Shown here: piece by piece, positions 29,547 through 37,874 of the stretch
Layout of the letters: the number at the start of each line of letters is the position of its first letter
Numbering within the stretch: position 1 is the first letter of the stretch
Assembly (NCBI RefSeq): GCF_036013935.1
Contig: NZ_CP107902.1
Location: 2,637,001 to 2,701,000, forward strand
Direction of reading: 5' to 3'
Length of the DNA stretch: 64,000 nucleotides
From: Streptomyces sp. NBC_00461
Lineage (GTDB): Bacteria > Actinomycetota > Actinomycetes > Streptomycetales > Streptomycetaceae
Notes under the pieces: generated by a model
The model's database searches: none
What the model was told of the DNA's origin: nothing
Seen by the model: the letters and a program-made list of their open reading frames with translations, nothing else
Position numbers and translations under genes: made by a program

Positions 29547-30563
29547 TCAGACCCTCGTGACCGAGGACACCGGCAACATGTTCACCGGGTCGTAGCGCAC
29601 GGGCGCGCCGGGATAGGGCGCATGGATCACCTGGCCGTTGCCCATGTACATCGCGACATGGCTGGCGTCGGACCGGTAGGTGACCAGGTCGCCGGGGCGC
29701 GCCTGGGAGAGCGGGATCTGCCGGCCGGCGTACCGCTGCTCCTGCGAGGTGCGCGGCAGCTGGACGCCGGCGCGCGCGTACGACCACTGCATCAGGCCCG
29801 AACAGTCGAAGCCGGAGGGGCCGGTGGCGCCCCAGATGTACGGCGTCCCGAGCGCGGAGCGGGCGGCGGCGATCGCGGCGGCCGCGCGGGCCGAGGCCGG
29901 GAGGGCGCCGCCGAGGCCGGGGATGTCCCCGCGGTCGCCGCGGGAGGCACGGTCGTAGGCGGCGCGTTCCCCGTACGGAAGGGAGTTGAGCAGCCGGCGT
30001 GCCTTGGCGAGCTTCTTCTCGACGGTCTCCTTGTGGGCGGCGACGGCCTTGCGGTTCCTGGTCAGCTCGGCGAGCTTGCCGACCGCCTCGACGCGCTCCT
30101 GGGCGAGTTCGCGCATCGCGGACTGCAGGTCCCTGAGTTCACCTGCCTCATGGGCGGTGATGCGGTCGAGGACGGAGGCCTTGTCGAGGTAGTCGGCCGG
30201 GTCGTCGGAGAACAGCAGGGCGAGGGCCGGGGCGAGGCCGCCGGAGCGGTACTGGGCGCCGGCCAGCGAACCGAGCGACTCCCGCATGGTGTTGATGCGC
30301 TGCTGCTGCCGGGCGATGCGGTCCTGCGCGTCGTTAACCTGCCTGCGCAGCGTGTCGGCGGTCTCGTCGGCCTTGTTGTAGGCCTCGGTCGCCTTCTCGG
30401 CATCCTCGTAGAGGCGGTCCACCTCGGCCCTGGTCGTGTCGTGCGGAGCGGCGGTCGCCGGCACGGCGCCGAGGGCGGAGGCCGCGGCGGACAGCACACA
30501 CAGGGCGGCCCCGGCCCCCCGGTTGAACCCGGACGTCGGTGCAAGACGGCGATGAGACCCCAC
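29547..30563 (-). CDS. Secreted NlpC/P60 peptidoglycan endopeptidase (second copy)
   Basis: Secreted protein of 338 residues. GTG 30563 is chosen because its VGSHRR N-terminus matches VASHRR of the neighbouring paralog. Signal peptide through about ATAAP; a coiled coil of about 170 residues follows (EVDRLYEDAEKATEAYNKADETADTLRRQ onwards); the C-terminal C40 domain has FDCSGLMQWSY (Cys), SHVAMYMGNGQVIHAP (His) and the polar third residue. RipA-like enzymes cut the D-glutamyl-mDAP bond. The coiled coil resembles that of NlpC/P60 partners of FtsEX. It is a tandem paralog of the next gene. Confidence 0.9.
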   Translation of the reverse strand: MGSHRRLAPTSGFNRGAGAALCVLSAAASALGAVPATAAPHDTTRAEVDRLYEDAEKATEAYNKADETADTLRRQVNDAQDRIARQQQRINTMRESLGSLAGAQYRSGGLAPALALLFSDDPADYLDKASVLDRITAHEAGELRDLQSAMRELAQERVEAVGKLAELTRNRKAVAAHKETVEKKLAKARRLLNSLPYGERAAYDRASRGDRGDIPGLGGALPASARAAAAIAAARSALGTPYIWGATGPSGFDCSGLMQWSYARAGVQLPRTSQEQRYAGRQIPLSQARPGDLVTYRSDASHVAMYMGNGQVIHAPYPGAPVRYDPVNMLPVSSVTRV

Positions 30564-30683
30564 GGGAAGCCGCACTCCTTCCGCTGGCGACAAGGACTGC
30601 CTCCCCGCCTCAGCAGGGAAACGCGGCAGACAGTAGCCCCGCGGCGGGCCGACGGCCAAAGACCTCCATGGCCACACAACGTG

Positions 30684-30719
30684 ACGCCCCGCCTCTGACG
30701 CAGGTCATCGGCGGGGCGT
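30684..30719 (-). terminator. Hairpin after the first NlpC/P60 gene
   Basis: Perfect 10-bp stem ACGCCCCGCC (30684-30693) with GGCGGGGCGT (30710-30719), in the 201-base gap between the two NlpC/P60 genes. It probably ends the upstream transcript. The rest of the gap has no gene. Confidence 0.65.
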
Positions 30720-30764
30720 GGGGTCAGCGTGGGGTCGCGCAATTCGCCCGTTCGGGCGGCACGG

Positions 30765-31799
30765 TCAGATCCGGACGCCGAACTGGAACGGCATGTTGCC
30801 GATCGACTCGTAGCGCACGACGGTGCCGGTACGCGGGGCGTGGATCACCTGGCCGTTGCCCGCGTAGAGACCGACGTGGTGCTGGTCGCCGTAGAAGATG
30901 ACGAGGTCGCCGACCTTGAGCTGGCTCTCGCTGTAGATCCGCGTGCCCGCGTTGGCCTGGGCCTGCGAGGTGCGCGGGATGGAGACACCGGCCTGGGCGT
31001 AGGCCCAGGAGGTGAGGCCCGAGCAGTCGTAGGAGGCGGTGCCGGTGGCGCCGTAGACGTACGGCTTGCCGAGCTGGCTCTGGGCGGCCGAGAAGGCGGC
31101 GGCCGCGCGGCCGGAGGCGGCGGGCGCGTCGCCGAGGTCCACACGCTCCGCGGAGGAGCGGCTGGCGCGGCTGTCCGCGGCGGCGAGCGCCGCCCGCTCC
31201 GAGGCCGTCAGGGTGTTGAGCAGCTTCTGCGCCTCGGCGAGCTTGCCCTGGACCTGCTTCTTCTTCTTGGCCAGCTCGGTGCGGGTGGAGGCGAGGTCCT
31301 TGAGCTTGTCGGAGGCCTCGGAGCGCTCCTGCGCGAGTTCGCGCTGCTTCTCCTGGATCTTCTTCAGCGCCTCGACCTGCTGGGCGCTGAGCTGGTCGGC
31401 GGTGGAGGCCTTGTCCAGGTAGTCGTCCGGGTTCGACGACAGGAAGAGCTGGAGCGAGGAGTCGATGCTGCCCGTGCGGTACTGGGCGGCCGCTGCCAGC
31501 CCTATCGAGTCGCGCAGCTCGTTGAGGTCGTCCTGGCCGCGGGCCACGTTGTCCTGGATGGTGGAGATCTCCTTCTGGAGCTTCTCCTGCTTCTCCTTGG
31601 CGCCGTTGAGCTTCTCGGTGGCCTGCTCGGCCTGCTCGTAGAGAGCGTCGACCTTCGCCTTGACCTCGTCCTTGGAGGGCTTCTCACTCGGCGCGGCGTT
31701 GGCGGCCTGGGCGCTGAAAGCAACGGCGGCAGCAGCTGCGGTGGTGAGCACGGTCACGCGAGTGCGGCTCGGCTGCTTGGGTCGACGGTGGGACGCCAC
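30765..31799 (-). CDS. Secreted NlpC/P60 peptidoglycan endopeptidase (first copy)
   Basis: Secreted protein of 344 residues from GTG 31799, nine bases after AAGGAG. Signal peptide to about AANA; coiled coil about 40-220 rich in Lys/Glu/Gln; C40 domain at the C-terminus with YDCSGLTSWAY (Cys), HHVGLYAGNGQVIHAPRTG (His). It shares the domain order and the YLDKAS and SGLxxWxYAxAGV blocks with its downstream paralog, so the pair arose by tandem duplication. Upstream there is a long AT-rich regulatory region. Likely role: hydrolysis of cross-wall peptides in growth or sporulation septa. Confidence 0.92.
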   Translation of the reverse strand: MASHRRPKQPSRTRVTVLTTAAAAAVAFSAQAANAAPSEKPSKDEVKAKVDALYEQAEQATEKLNGAKEKQEKLQKEISTIQDNVARGQDDLNELRDSIGLAAAAQYRTGSIDSSLQLFLSSNPDDYLDKASTADQLSAQQVEALKKIQEKQRELAQERSEASDKLKDLASTRTELAKKKKQVQGKLAEAQKLLNTLTASERAALAAADSRASRSSAERVDLGDAPAASGRAAAAFSAAQSQLGKPYVYGATGTASYDCSGLTSWAYAQAGVSIPRTSQAQANAGTRIYSESQLKVGDLVIFYGDQHHVGLYAGNGQVIHAPRTGTVVRYESIGNMPFQFGVRI

Positions 31800-32021
31800 G
31801 GACGCGGGCTCCTTCTTGAGAGTGATCACCCGTTCGGAGGTTCGGCCCGACCCTAGTGACCATCCTGTGATCAGATCAAATCCTCACACAAAAAAATCCC
31901 GTCACGCAATGCATTCTTTGCACACAACGCACATGCAGTGATGCGCGGTTGACGCTACGTTGCGTGACGATCCCGCCAATTCGGTCATTAAACCTAGAAG
32001 TTCGACCTTCGGGACATGCGC
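31800..32021 (-). promoter_or_regulatory. AT-rich control region of the NlpC/P60 gene
   Basis: A 222-base gap, much richer in A/T than its surroundings. It holds a 10-bp inverted repeat CGTCACGCAA (31900-31909) and TTGCGTGACG (31960-31969), and GTGAC/GTGAT direct repeats at about 31856-31870. There is no recognisable ydaO (c-di-AMP) riboswitch core. The regulator is unknown. Confidence 0.5.
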
Positions 32022-33365
32022 TCAGGTCAGCCGCTTCAGGAGCATCGCCGAGGCGACCGGACGCGCCCCCGCACGAGCCACTCCGTCGGCCACCTCGCGG
32101 TCGGTGGAAGCCACGATGACGGGCCGGCCGGGCGGCTCGGCGCGCACCAGCTGGCGGATCAACTCGTCGGCGGTCACGCCGGGTTTGGAGAACAGCACCC
32201 GGACCCCGCGCGGCGGCGCGAGCAGCACGGGAGCGGCCAGCTCGGCCCCGTCGAAGACGCAGGTGACCTCGGCGCCGCTCTGCGCGGCGAGCTGCGAGAG
32301 CTGCCCCAGGAGCCTCAACCGCTGCTTTTCCAGGGGCATTTGGGGATAGCCGGTCTTGGTGACGTTGTAGCCGTCGACGACCAGGTGCGCCTGCGGCAGC
32401 GCGAGCAGCTGGTCCAGGATCGCGGGGTCGTTTTCGGACAGTGCCCGCGCGGCGATGTCCTTCGGTGTCATTCGTCCCGGTTCGACCGCATCGACGGTCT
32501 CGGCCGGCCGGACGGACACGGGTGGCAACGCCAGCTCCCGGCGCAGCCCCTGGGCCGCGTCCAGCACGGTGTCCAGAAGCAGTCGTACGCGCATGTCCTC
32601 GACGCTGCGCCCCTCGCGCGCTGCTTTGCGCGTGGCCTCCAGGGCCGCCTCCGCCTCCCCGAGCCGCGACTTCAGGCGCCGGGTCTCGCTCTCGGCGGCG
32701 GACAGCTGTGCCTGCCCCTCGGCGCGTGCGGCCTCCATCTCGCCCTGTGTCTTGCGCAGGGCGGCCTCGCGCCGCTTGACGTCGCTGTGGGCGGCACGCA
32801 GCTTCCGGTGCAGCGAGTCGGCCTCCTTCTTGGTGGCCTCCAGCTCGGCCCGCAGCCGCTCGGTGTCGGCCCGGGTCTGCTCCCGGGCGCGGTCGAGCTC
32901 CTCGCGCAGCCGCTCCAGCTCGGCCCGGCTCTCCTCGTCGGCGCGCTCGGCATCGGCCCGCTGGGCCTCCTCGCCGGCCGCGGTGACGAGCTTGACCCAA
33001 CCGGTGGGCCGCAGAACATAGGCCGCGGCCGCCACATCGAGCGGATCCGCGGCCGGGGGCGGCGAGCCGGAGTCGAGAGCGCCGGTGATTTCCGGCTGGG
33101 CCTCTCTCAGCTTCTCCCCGATGCGCTGCCGGAACAGCGGATCGGTCTCCAGTGCGGCCGCCATCGCGTTGCCGGCGAACTTGGCCCGCCGGTTCGGCGC
33201 GAAGCGGGCGTACTGCCTGAGCTGTGCGGGCAGTTCGCCGACGGTCAGCCCGCCGAACCCGTCCGAGACGATCTGGACGACCCTGCGGCGCACTCCGTCG
33301 GGCAGCGGACGGTCAAGCACCTCGGCGGTGCCGTCGCCCGGCCCCCCGCCTGTGGTCTCCGCCAT
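32022..33365 (-). CDS. Coiled-coil protein with C-terminal NYN (YacP-like) domain
   Basis: Protein of 447 residues from ATG 33365. An N-terminal helical domain (to about 130; PAQLRQYARFAPNRRAKFAGNAMAAALE) leads into a long charged coiled coil, about 150-255. The C-terminal NYN/PIN-like RNase domain begins at LVVDGYNVTKTGYPQ and includes VTCVFDGAE and VIVASTDREVADG, giving the Asp residues of a PIN-type active site. YacP-like proteins cut structured RNA. No signal peptide. A small zinc-ribbon gene lies 34 bases upstream on the same strand. Confidence 0.88.
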   Translation of the reverse strand: MAETTGGGPGDGTAEVLDRPLPDGVRRRVVQIVSDGFGGLTVGELPAQLRQYARFAPNRRAKFAGNAMAAALETDPLFRQRIGEKLREAQPEITGALDSGSPPPAADPLDVAAAAYVLRPTGWVKLVTAAGEEAQRADAERADEESRAELERLREELDRAREQTRADTERLRAELEATKKEADSLHRKLRAAHSDVKRREAALRKTQGEMEAARAEGQAQLSAAESETRRLKSRLGEAEAALEATRKAAREGRSVEDMRVRLLLDTVLDAAQGLRRELALPPVSVRPAETVDAVEPGRMTPKDIAARALSENDPAILDQLLALPQAHLVVDGYNVTKTGYPQMPLEKQRLRLLGQLSQLAAQSGAEVTCVFDGAELAAPVLLAPPRGVRVLFSKPGVTADELIRQLVRAEPPGRPVIVASTDREVADGVARAGARPVASAMLLKRLT

Positions 33366-33399
33366 CCGTCACACCCCAATACCTGTGGGGCCGCTCCGC

Positions 33400-33639
33400 T
33401 CAGGAGTCGGCGCCCGGCCTGTCCACGAGTTCCACCTGATCCACCGCGTTGCACCACCGGCAGCGCACCGACTCGATGGTCTCACTGACCACCTCGCGCT
33501 CCTCGACCTTCGGGTCGCCCGCCAGATCGAGGTGGACGTACTCGACGACCTTGGACGAGCGGGTCACGTCGAAGCGCGTGAGGTTGCCGCAGAAGGTGCA
33601 GCGCCACCGCGTGGAGGCGGTCGGCAGGGGAACCGTCAT
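33400..33639 (-). CDS. Small zinc-ribbon protein, function unknown
   Basis: Protein of 79 residues with two CxxC pairs, CTFC and CRWC, forming a probable zinc ribbon, separated by an acidic stretch with KVEEREVVSETIESV. No known family name. It is conserved in position before the NYN gene in the Streptomyces I recall, which suggests a role with RNA, but that is inference. Confidence 0.8.
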   Translation of the reverse strand: MTVPLPTASTRWRCTFCGNLTRFDVTRSSKVVEYVHLDLAGDPKVEEREVVSETIESVRCRWCNAVDQVELVDRPGADS

Positions 33640-33803
33640 CGTGCCTGTGCTCTTTCCTTCTAGGCTTCCATTGTCAGTGACACCCCGGATTCCCTGGGCG
33701 TATGGCTCGTAACCCTACGGCCTGGCGAGGACTCGCCGCCCGCCTGTCCAGGGCGGCGAGGCGCTCTGTGCTGCTGCGTCCCGTTACGTCATGCTCTGTG
33801 TCC

Positions 33804-34589
33804 ATGATCAGCAACTGGAGCCCGACCGTCAGCAGAGTGATCCGGCGCCCTGCGGCGCCTGTGACATATGCGCTGATCACGCTGTGCTTCCTGGCCTTCG
33901 TGACCGGTCCGGCCGCGGGCCTGAACCCGGCCTACGGCTCCGGCGACGCGCTCGTCGCCGCCCAGCGCGCCTACTTCCACCGCTGGGGTGTGGTCCCGGC
34001 CGAGCTGTTCCAGGGCTCCCCGAGGGCCGTCCTGACCCCCGCCACGGCCCTGTTCGTCCACGGCAGCTGGGTGCACCTGCTGGGCAACATGCTGTTCCTC
34101 TACGTCTTCGGCGTGATGACGGAGCAACGCCTGGGCCCACTGCGGTTCACCGTGTTCTACGTCTGCTGCGGCTACCTCGCCCTACTGGGATACGCGGCCG
34201 CCAACGCCACGTCCGAGCAGTCCCTGGTCGGTGCGTCCGGGGCGATCTCGGCGGTCCTGGGCGCGTTTCTGTATCTGTTCCCCGGGGCCCGGGTCACCAG
34301 CCTGCTCCCGTTCCTCTTCTTCCTCCCCGTGCGCTTCCCCGCCTGGGTTGTGCTGCCCTTCTGGGCGGCCCTGCAGTGGCTGGCGGCCGGCCGGGCGCCC
34401 GCGGGCCCGGGGGTGGCCTATCTGGCCCACCTGGTGGGCTTCGGCCTGGGCTTCGTCCTCGCCTGGGTCCGCTTCGGACGCGGCGAGGGCCCGAAGGGCG
34501 GCCTCGGAAGGGCGGTGGTGGGAGACGGCCGGGCGACTACAGTGAAGTCCGCCCCAGCTCCGACCCCCGAGGGAGAGAACCAGCCGTGA
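33804..34589 (+). CDS. Rhomboid-family intramembrane serine protease
   Basis: Polytopic protease of 261 residues from ATG 33804 (GTG 33798 is an alternative). Six or seven helices. Active-site features: WVHLLGNMLFLYVFG in helix 2, the GASG motif with nucleophile Ser145, and His209 in AYLAHLVGFG. An N-terminal extension is not needed. The tail after the last helix is charged and cytoplasmic. The stop overlaps the next start (GTGA), so it is co-translated with a RAM-domain protein. Substrates are unknown. Confidence 0.92.
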   Translation: MISNWSPTVSRVIRRPAAPVTYALITLCFLAFVTGPAAGLNPAYGSGDALVAAQRAYFHRWGVVPAELFQGSPRAVLTPATALFVHGSWVHLLGNMLFLYVFGVMTEQRLGPLRFTVFYVCCGYLALLGYAAANATSEQSLVGASGAISAVLGAFLYLFPGARVTSLLPFLFFLPVRFPAWVVLPFWAALQWLAAGRAPAGPGVAYLAHLVGFGLGFVLAWVRFGRGEGPKGGLGRAVVGDGRATTVKSAPAPTPEGENQP

Positions 34590-34867
34590 TCACCGCGATC
34601 GTCCTCATCAAGACCAGCGTGGACCGGATCCCCGAGATCGCGGAGTCGATCGCGGCGCTGGAGTCGGTGAGCGAGGTCTTCTCGGTCACCGGTACGTATG
34701 ACCTCATTGCCATGGTGCGGGTGAAGCAGCACGAGGACCTTGCTGAAGTGATCCCCGGCAGCATCAGCAAGATCCCCGGTGTCGAGGCGACGGACACACA
34801 CGTTGCGTTCCGGACGTACTCGCAGCATGACCTGGAGGCTGCTTTCGCCATCGGGTTGGACTCGTGA
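34586..34867 (+). CDS. Stand-alone Lrp/AsnC ligand-binding (RAM) domain
   Basis: Protein of 93 residues made only of the RAM domain of Lrp/AsnC regulators, without a DNA-binding helix-turn-helix: VITAIVLIKTSVDRIPEIAES, VFSVTGTYDLIAMVRVKQHEDL, then GVEATDTHVAFRTYS. Such single domains form octamers or decamers that bind amino acids. GTG 34586 overlaps the rhomboid stop by one codon frame (GTGA), with GGGAG upstream, so expression is coupled to the protease. The role is unknown. Confidence 0.88.
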   Translation: MITAIVLIKTSVDRIPEIAESIAALESVSEVFSVTGTYDLIAMVRVKQHEDLAEVIPGSISKIPGVEATDTHVAFRTYSQHDLEAAFAIGLDS

Positions 34868-34917
34868 TCGACGCCTAGTCGTCTGCGGGGCACGCCACGC
34901 GTGCGACTGCTGGTCCG

Positions 34918-34980
34918 TCGTGGCTGGTCGCGCCCACGCGGCGGAGCCGCACAATGTCACAGCCCCGCGCCCCTTTGGGG
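34918..34980. repeat. Dispersed GC-rich repeat, family 1
   Basis: Second full copy: GTGGCTGGTCGCGCC, palindrome around CGCGGCGGAGCCGC, then CACAGCCCCGCGCCCC. It lies between the RAM-domain gene and the class V aminotransferase stop. Confidence 0.85.
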
Positions 34981-34983
34981 CGG

Positions 34984-36348
34984 TCAGCTCACCGCGGGTA
35001 CGCAGCGGCCGTCCTCTGTCCTGTACGTCCACTTCGCGCCGTCCGTCACCAGTTCCCTGACGGCGCTGACGAAGCGCTCGACGTGCTCGTCCGGCGTTCC
35101 TGCCCCGAAGCTCACGCGGATCGCGTTGAGGGACTTCTCACCCGGGGCCGCCTCGGGGGCGCCGCACTCGCCCTGGGTCTGCGGGTCGCTGCCCAGCAGG
35201 GTGCGGACCAGCGGGTGGGCGCAGAAGAGGCCGTCGCGGACGCCGATGCCGTACTCGGCGGAGAGCGCGGCGGCGAAGTGCGAGCTGTTCCAGCCCTCGA
35301 CGACGAAGGAGATCACGCCGACCCGGGGCGCGTCGTCGCCGAAGAGGGAGAGGATCCGGACCTCCGGGACCTCGGCGAGGCCCGCCTTCACCGTCTCGAT
35401 CAGGTGCTGCTCGCGGGCGACCAGCGTGTCGAAGCCGGCCTCGGTGAGGGCCTTGCAGGCCGACGCGATGGAGTGGACGCCGATCACGTTCGGGGAGCCG
35501 GCCTCGTGGCGGGCGGCGCTTTCGTGCCACTCCACGTCCACTCCCCCGTCCTCGCGCCGCGTGACCCTGCGGCTGGCGCCGCCGCCCGCGAGGTAGGGGT
35601 CGGCGGCCCGGAGCCAGTCGGCGCGGCCGGCCAGCACGCCGGAGCCGAAGGGCGCGTACAGCTTGTGGCCGGAGAAGGCGACCCAGTCGACGTCGAGGTC
35701 CCGCACGGAGACCGGGTGGTGGGGGGCGAGCTGGGCCGCGTCCAGGACGATGCGGGCACCGTGGGCGTGCGCGGCCGCCGCCAGCTCGCGCACCGGCCAC
35801 AGCTCGCCGGTGACGTTCGAGGCGCCGGTCACGCAGACCAGTGCCGGGCCGTACGGGTCACGGTCGGCGAGGGCACGCTCCAGGGTCTCGACGGCCTGCC
35901 GCGGGGTGCGCGGGGCGTCGAGGTAGGTGACCCGGGCGTCCTGCCACGGGAGCAGGCTGGCGTGGTGCTCGGTCTCGAAGACGAAGACCTGGCAGTCGGC
36001 GGGGAGCGCGGCGGCGAGGAGGTTGAGCGAGTCCGTCGTGGAGCGGGTGAAGACCAGCTGGTCGTCGGGACGGCAGTCGAGGAACTCCGCGACCGTCCTG
36101 CGGGCGTTCTCGAACAGGTCGGTCGACAGCTGGGAGAGGTATCCGGCGCCGCGGTGGACGCTGCCGTAGTACGGGGCGTAGGCCGCCACGTCGTCCCAGA
36201 CCCGCTGGAGGGCGGGGGCGCTGGCCGCGTAGTCGAGCGCGGCGTAGGTGACCTCGCCGCCCGTCACGAGCGGGACGGTGACATCCCGGCCCAGAACGGG
36301 CAGCGGGGCACAAATGGTCTGGGCGATGGCAGCGGAGGAGACAGACAT
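34984..36348 (-). CDS. Class V aminotransferase, cysteine-desulfurase-like
   Basis: PLP enzyme of 454 residues from ATG 36348. Motifs: ALDYAASAPALQRV near the start, TRSTTDSLNLLAAAL, FETEHHASLLPW, VLDAAQLAPHHPV and the PLP Lys229 in AFSGHKLYAPFG. Cys376 in GVRDGLFCAHPLV aligns by eye with the active-site Cys of SufS (RTGHHCAQPL). It therefore looks like a group II cysteine desulfurase or lyase. There are no neighbouring suf genes. It has a SAM-IV riboswitch in its leader, so expression should fall when S-adenosylmethionine is plentiful. This ties it to sulfur amino-acid metabolism. Confidence 0.9.
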   Translation of the reverse strand: MSVSSAAIAQTICAPLPVLGRDVTVPLVTGGEVTYAALDYAASAPALQRVWDDVAAYAPYYGSVHRGAGYLSQLSTDLFENARRTVAEFLDCRPDDQLVFTRSTTDSLNLLAAALPADCQVFVFETEHHASLLPWQDARVTYLDAPRTPRQAVETLERALADRDPYGPALVCVTGASNVTGELWPVRELAAAAHAHGARIVLDAAQLAPHHPVSVRDLDVDWVAFSGHKLYAPFGSGVLAGRADWLRAADPYLAGGGASRRVTRREDGGVDVEWHESAARHEAGSPNVIGVHSIASACKALTEAGFDTLVAREQHLIETVKAGLAEVPEVRILSLFGDDAPRVGVISFVVEGWNSSHFAAALSAEYGIGVRDGLFCAHPLVRTLLGSDPQTQGECGAPEAAPGEKSLNAIRVSFGAGTPDEHVERFVSAVRELVTDGAKWTYRTEDGRCVPAVS

Positions 36349-36452
36349 GGGGAACTCCCGTGAGAGGCAAGGAAAAGTGAAAAGGGGTACGCGGAGGCAG
36401 GGCACTACGCCCTATCGCATTCGCTTGCTCACAGAAGACTCCTCGACGACCA

Positions 36453-36477
36453 GGACCCCTGGCGGTGGGAGGGGTCC
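36453..36477 (-). terminator. Expression-platform hairpin of the SAM-IV leader
   Basis: Perfect 8-bp stem GGACCCCT (36453-36460) with AGGGGTCC (36470-36477), nine-base loop, between the riboswitch aptamer and the aminotransferase start. It is a plausible switching or termination hairpin; it has no U-run. Confidence 0.55.
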
Positions 36478-36503
36478 GCGCTTGCCGCACACCTTGTTGT
36501 GCA

Positions 36504-36592
36504 CGGCCTGGTCTTCACCCGGGGCACCCCGCCACGGACGGAGGGTTGCCGGACAGTCGGCCGGGGCCTCATGACTGTCACTCATGACCTGG
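36504..36592 (-). promoter_or_regulatory. SAM-IV riboswitch
   Basis: The minus strand contains the SAM-IV core in order: GGTCATGAGTGACAG, GCCCCGGCC, CTGTCCGGCAACCCTCC, GCGGGGTGCCCCGGGTGA and AGACC closing the first stem. This variant of the SAM-binding RNA is known mainly from actinomycetes. The aptamer starts a few bases after a good promoter and lies about 155 bases ahead of the aminotransferase. Binding of S-adenosylmethionine is expected to lower expression. Confidence 0.85.
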
Positions 36593-36598
36593 TACGAC

Positions 36599-36626
36599 AT
36601 CCTGCCATACGATCTTCGGTGCGCAA
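36599..36626 (-). promoter_or_regulatory. Promoter of the SAM-IV leader transcript
   Basis: On the minus strand TTGCGC (36626-36621), 16 bases, CAGGAT (36604-36599), a good vegetative-type promoter whose start would be at the 5' edge of the riboswitch. Confidence 0.6.
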
Positions 36627-36653
36627 GGCGCAGTCCGGATTCTGGACTGCGCC
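36627..36653 (-). terminator. Terminator of trpD
   Basis: Perfect 10-bp stem GGCGCAGTCC (36627-36636) with GGACTGCGCC (36644-36653), seven-base loop, 13 bases after the trpD stop. It isolates trpD from the riboswitch promoter next to it. Confidence 0.75.
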
Positions 36654-36665
36654 CCGCGTGACACC

Positions 36666-37730
36666 TCAGCGGTTGCTGGCCGCCACCCAGCGCTCCAGCG
36701 TCCGCTTGGCCGCGCCCGAGTCGATCGAGTCCGCCGCCCTGTCCATCCCGGCCCGCAGCTGCTCGGCGAGCGTCCCGGAGCCCGGATCGAGCGCCACGAG
36801 CGCCGCCGCCGAGTTCAGCAGAACGGCGTCGCGGACCGGGCCCGTCTCACCGTCCAGGAGCCTGCGGGCGACCTCCGCGTTGAACGACGGGTCGGCGCCG
36901 CGCAGGGCCTGCACCGGCACCAGTTCGAGGCCGACATCACGGGGGTCGAAGGACTCCTCGGTGACCTTGCCGTCCCGGACGATCCAGACGTGGGAGGTGG
37001 CCGTCGTGGTCAGTTCGTCGAGGCCGTCGTCGCCGCGGAAGACGAGCGAGGAGTTGCCGCGCTCGGCCAGGACGCCCGCGATCATCGGCGCCAGCCGGGG
37101 GTCGGCGACGCCGACCGCCTGGGCCTTGACCTTCGCCGGGTTGGTCAGCGGGCCCAGCGCGTTGAACACCGTCCGGATGCCCAACTGGCCGCGGGCGGCG
37201 GCGACATGACGCAGCGCCGGGTGGAACTTCACCGCGAAGCAGAACGTGATGCCCGCCTCCTCGGCCACCTCCGCCACCCGCGCGGGCGTGAGGTCGAGGT
37301 TGACGCCCAGCTTCTCCAGGACGTCCGAGGCACCGGACGCCGACGAGGCCGCGCGATTGCCGTGCTTGACGACCTTCGCGCCGGCGCCGGCCACCACGAG
37401 CGCCGACATCGTGGAGATGTTCACCGTCTTGGCGCCGTCGCCGCCCGTGCCGACGATGTCGACCGTGCGGCCCGACACCTCGATCACCTTGGCGTGCTCG
37501 TACATCGCCCGGACCACGCCGGTGATCTCCTCGACGGTCTCGCCCTTGGCGCGCAGGGCGACGACGAAGCCCGCGATCTGGGCGTCCGTCGCCTCACCCC
37601 GCATGATCTGGTCCATCGCCCAGGCCGTCGCGTCGGCGCTCTGGTCGCGGCCGTACAGCAGGGCGTTCAGTACCTCGGGCCAGGAACGGCCCGCCGCGGT
37701 GTCGCCTCCAGCGGGGGTCACAGCGCTCAT
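36666..37730 (-). CDS. trpD: Anthranilate phosphoribosyltransferase
   Basis: Second step of tryptophan synthesis: anthranilate plus PRPP gives phosphoribosylanthranilate. The protein has 354 residues, normal for TrpD. Motifs: [24 protein letters not shown], the PRPP loop [67 protein letters not shown] and the late DELT and [12 protein letters not shown]. Start ATG 37730. It is separate from the trpEG gene 29 kb away, so the pathway is scattered, as usual in Streptomyces. A strong terminator shields it from the qcr operon. Confidence 0.95.
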   Translation of the reverse strand: MSAVTPAGGDTAAGRSWPEVLNALLYGRDQSADATAWAMDQIMRGEATDAQIAGFVVALRAKGETVEEITGVVRAMYEHAKVIEVSGRTVDIVGTGGDGAKTVNISTMSALVVAGAGAKVVKHGNRAASSASGASDVLEKLGVNLDLTPARVAEVAEEAGITFCFAVKFHPALRHVAAARGQLGIRTVFNALGPLTNPAKVKAQAVGVADPRLAPMIAGVLAERGNSSLVFRGDDGLDELTTTATSHVWIVRDGKVTEESFDPRDVGLELVPVQALRGADPSFNAEVARRLLDGETGPVRDAVLLNSAAALVALDPGSGTLAEQLRAGMDRAADSIDSGAAKRTLERWVAASNR

Positions 37731-37813
37731 AAGGCCGCTCCTGGGTGTCGTAGAAGAGTGTGAACTCGTAGCAGAGTCCGCGACCCCCACCCTATCCAGC
37801 CGGAAGGCATGAC

Positions 37814-37848
37814 AAAGGGCCCCGTCCGAACACCGGACGGGGCCCTTT
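37814..37848 (-). terminator. Terminator of the ctaE-qcrCAB operon
   Basis: Perfect 15-bp stem AAAGGGCCCCGTCCG (37814-37828) with its complement (37834-37848), five-base loop, 26 bases past the qcrB stop. The A-run at one side gives U's on the minus strand end. Confidence 0.85.
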
Positions 37849-37874
37849 GCTGTGGCGTGGCGACGCCGCAGCGA

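Noticed and set aside
28324..29787. Longer start for the HExxH lipoprotein at 29787
   Set aside because: It would overlap the NlpC/P60 gene and put the lipobox signal in the middle of the chain.
31800..32021. A ydaO (c-di-AMP) riboswitch before the NlpC/P60 gene, as found before some wall hydrolase genes
   Set aside because: The AT-rich sequence lacks the conserved ydaO core blocks.
36412..36600. A 62-codon ORF covering the riboswitch
   Set aside because: It overlaps the conserved SAM-IV core and has no ribosome site or homolog; the RNA explains the sequence.
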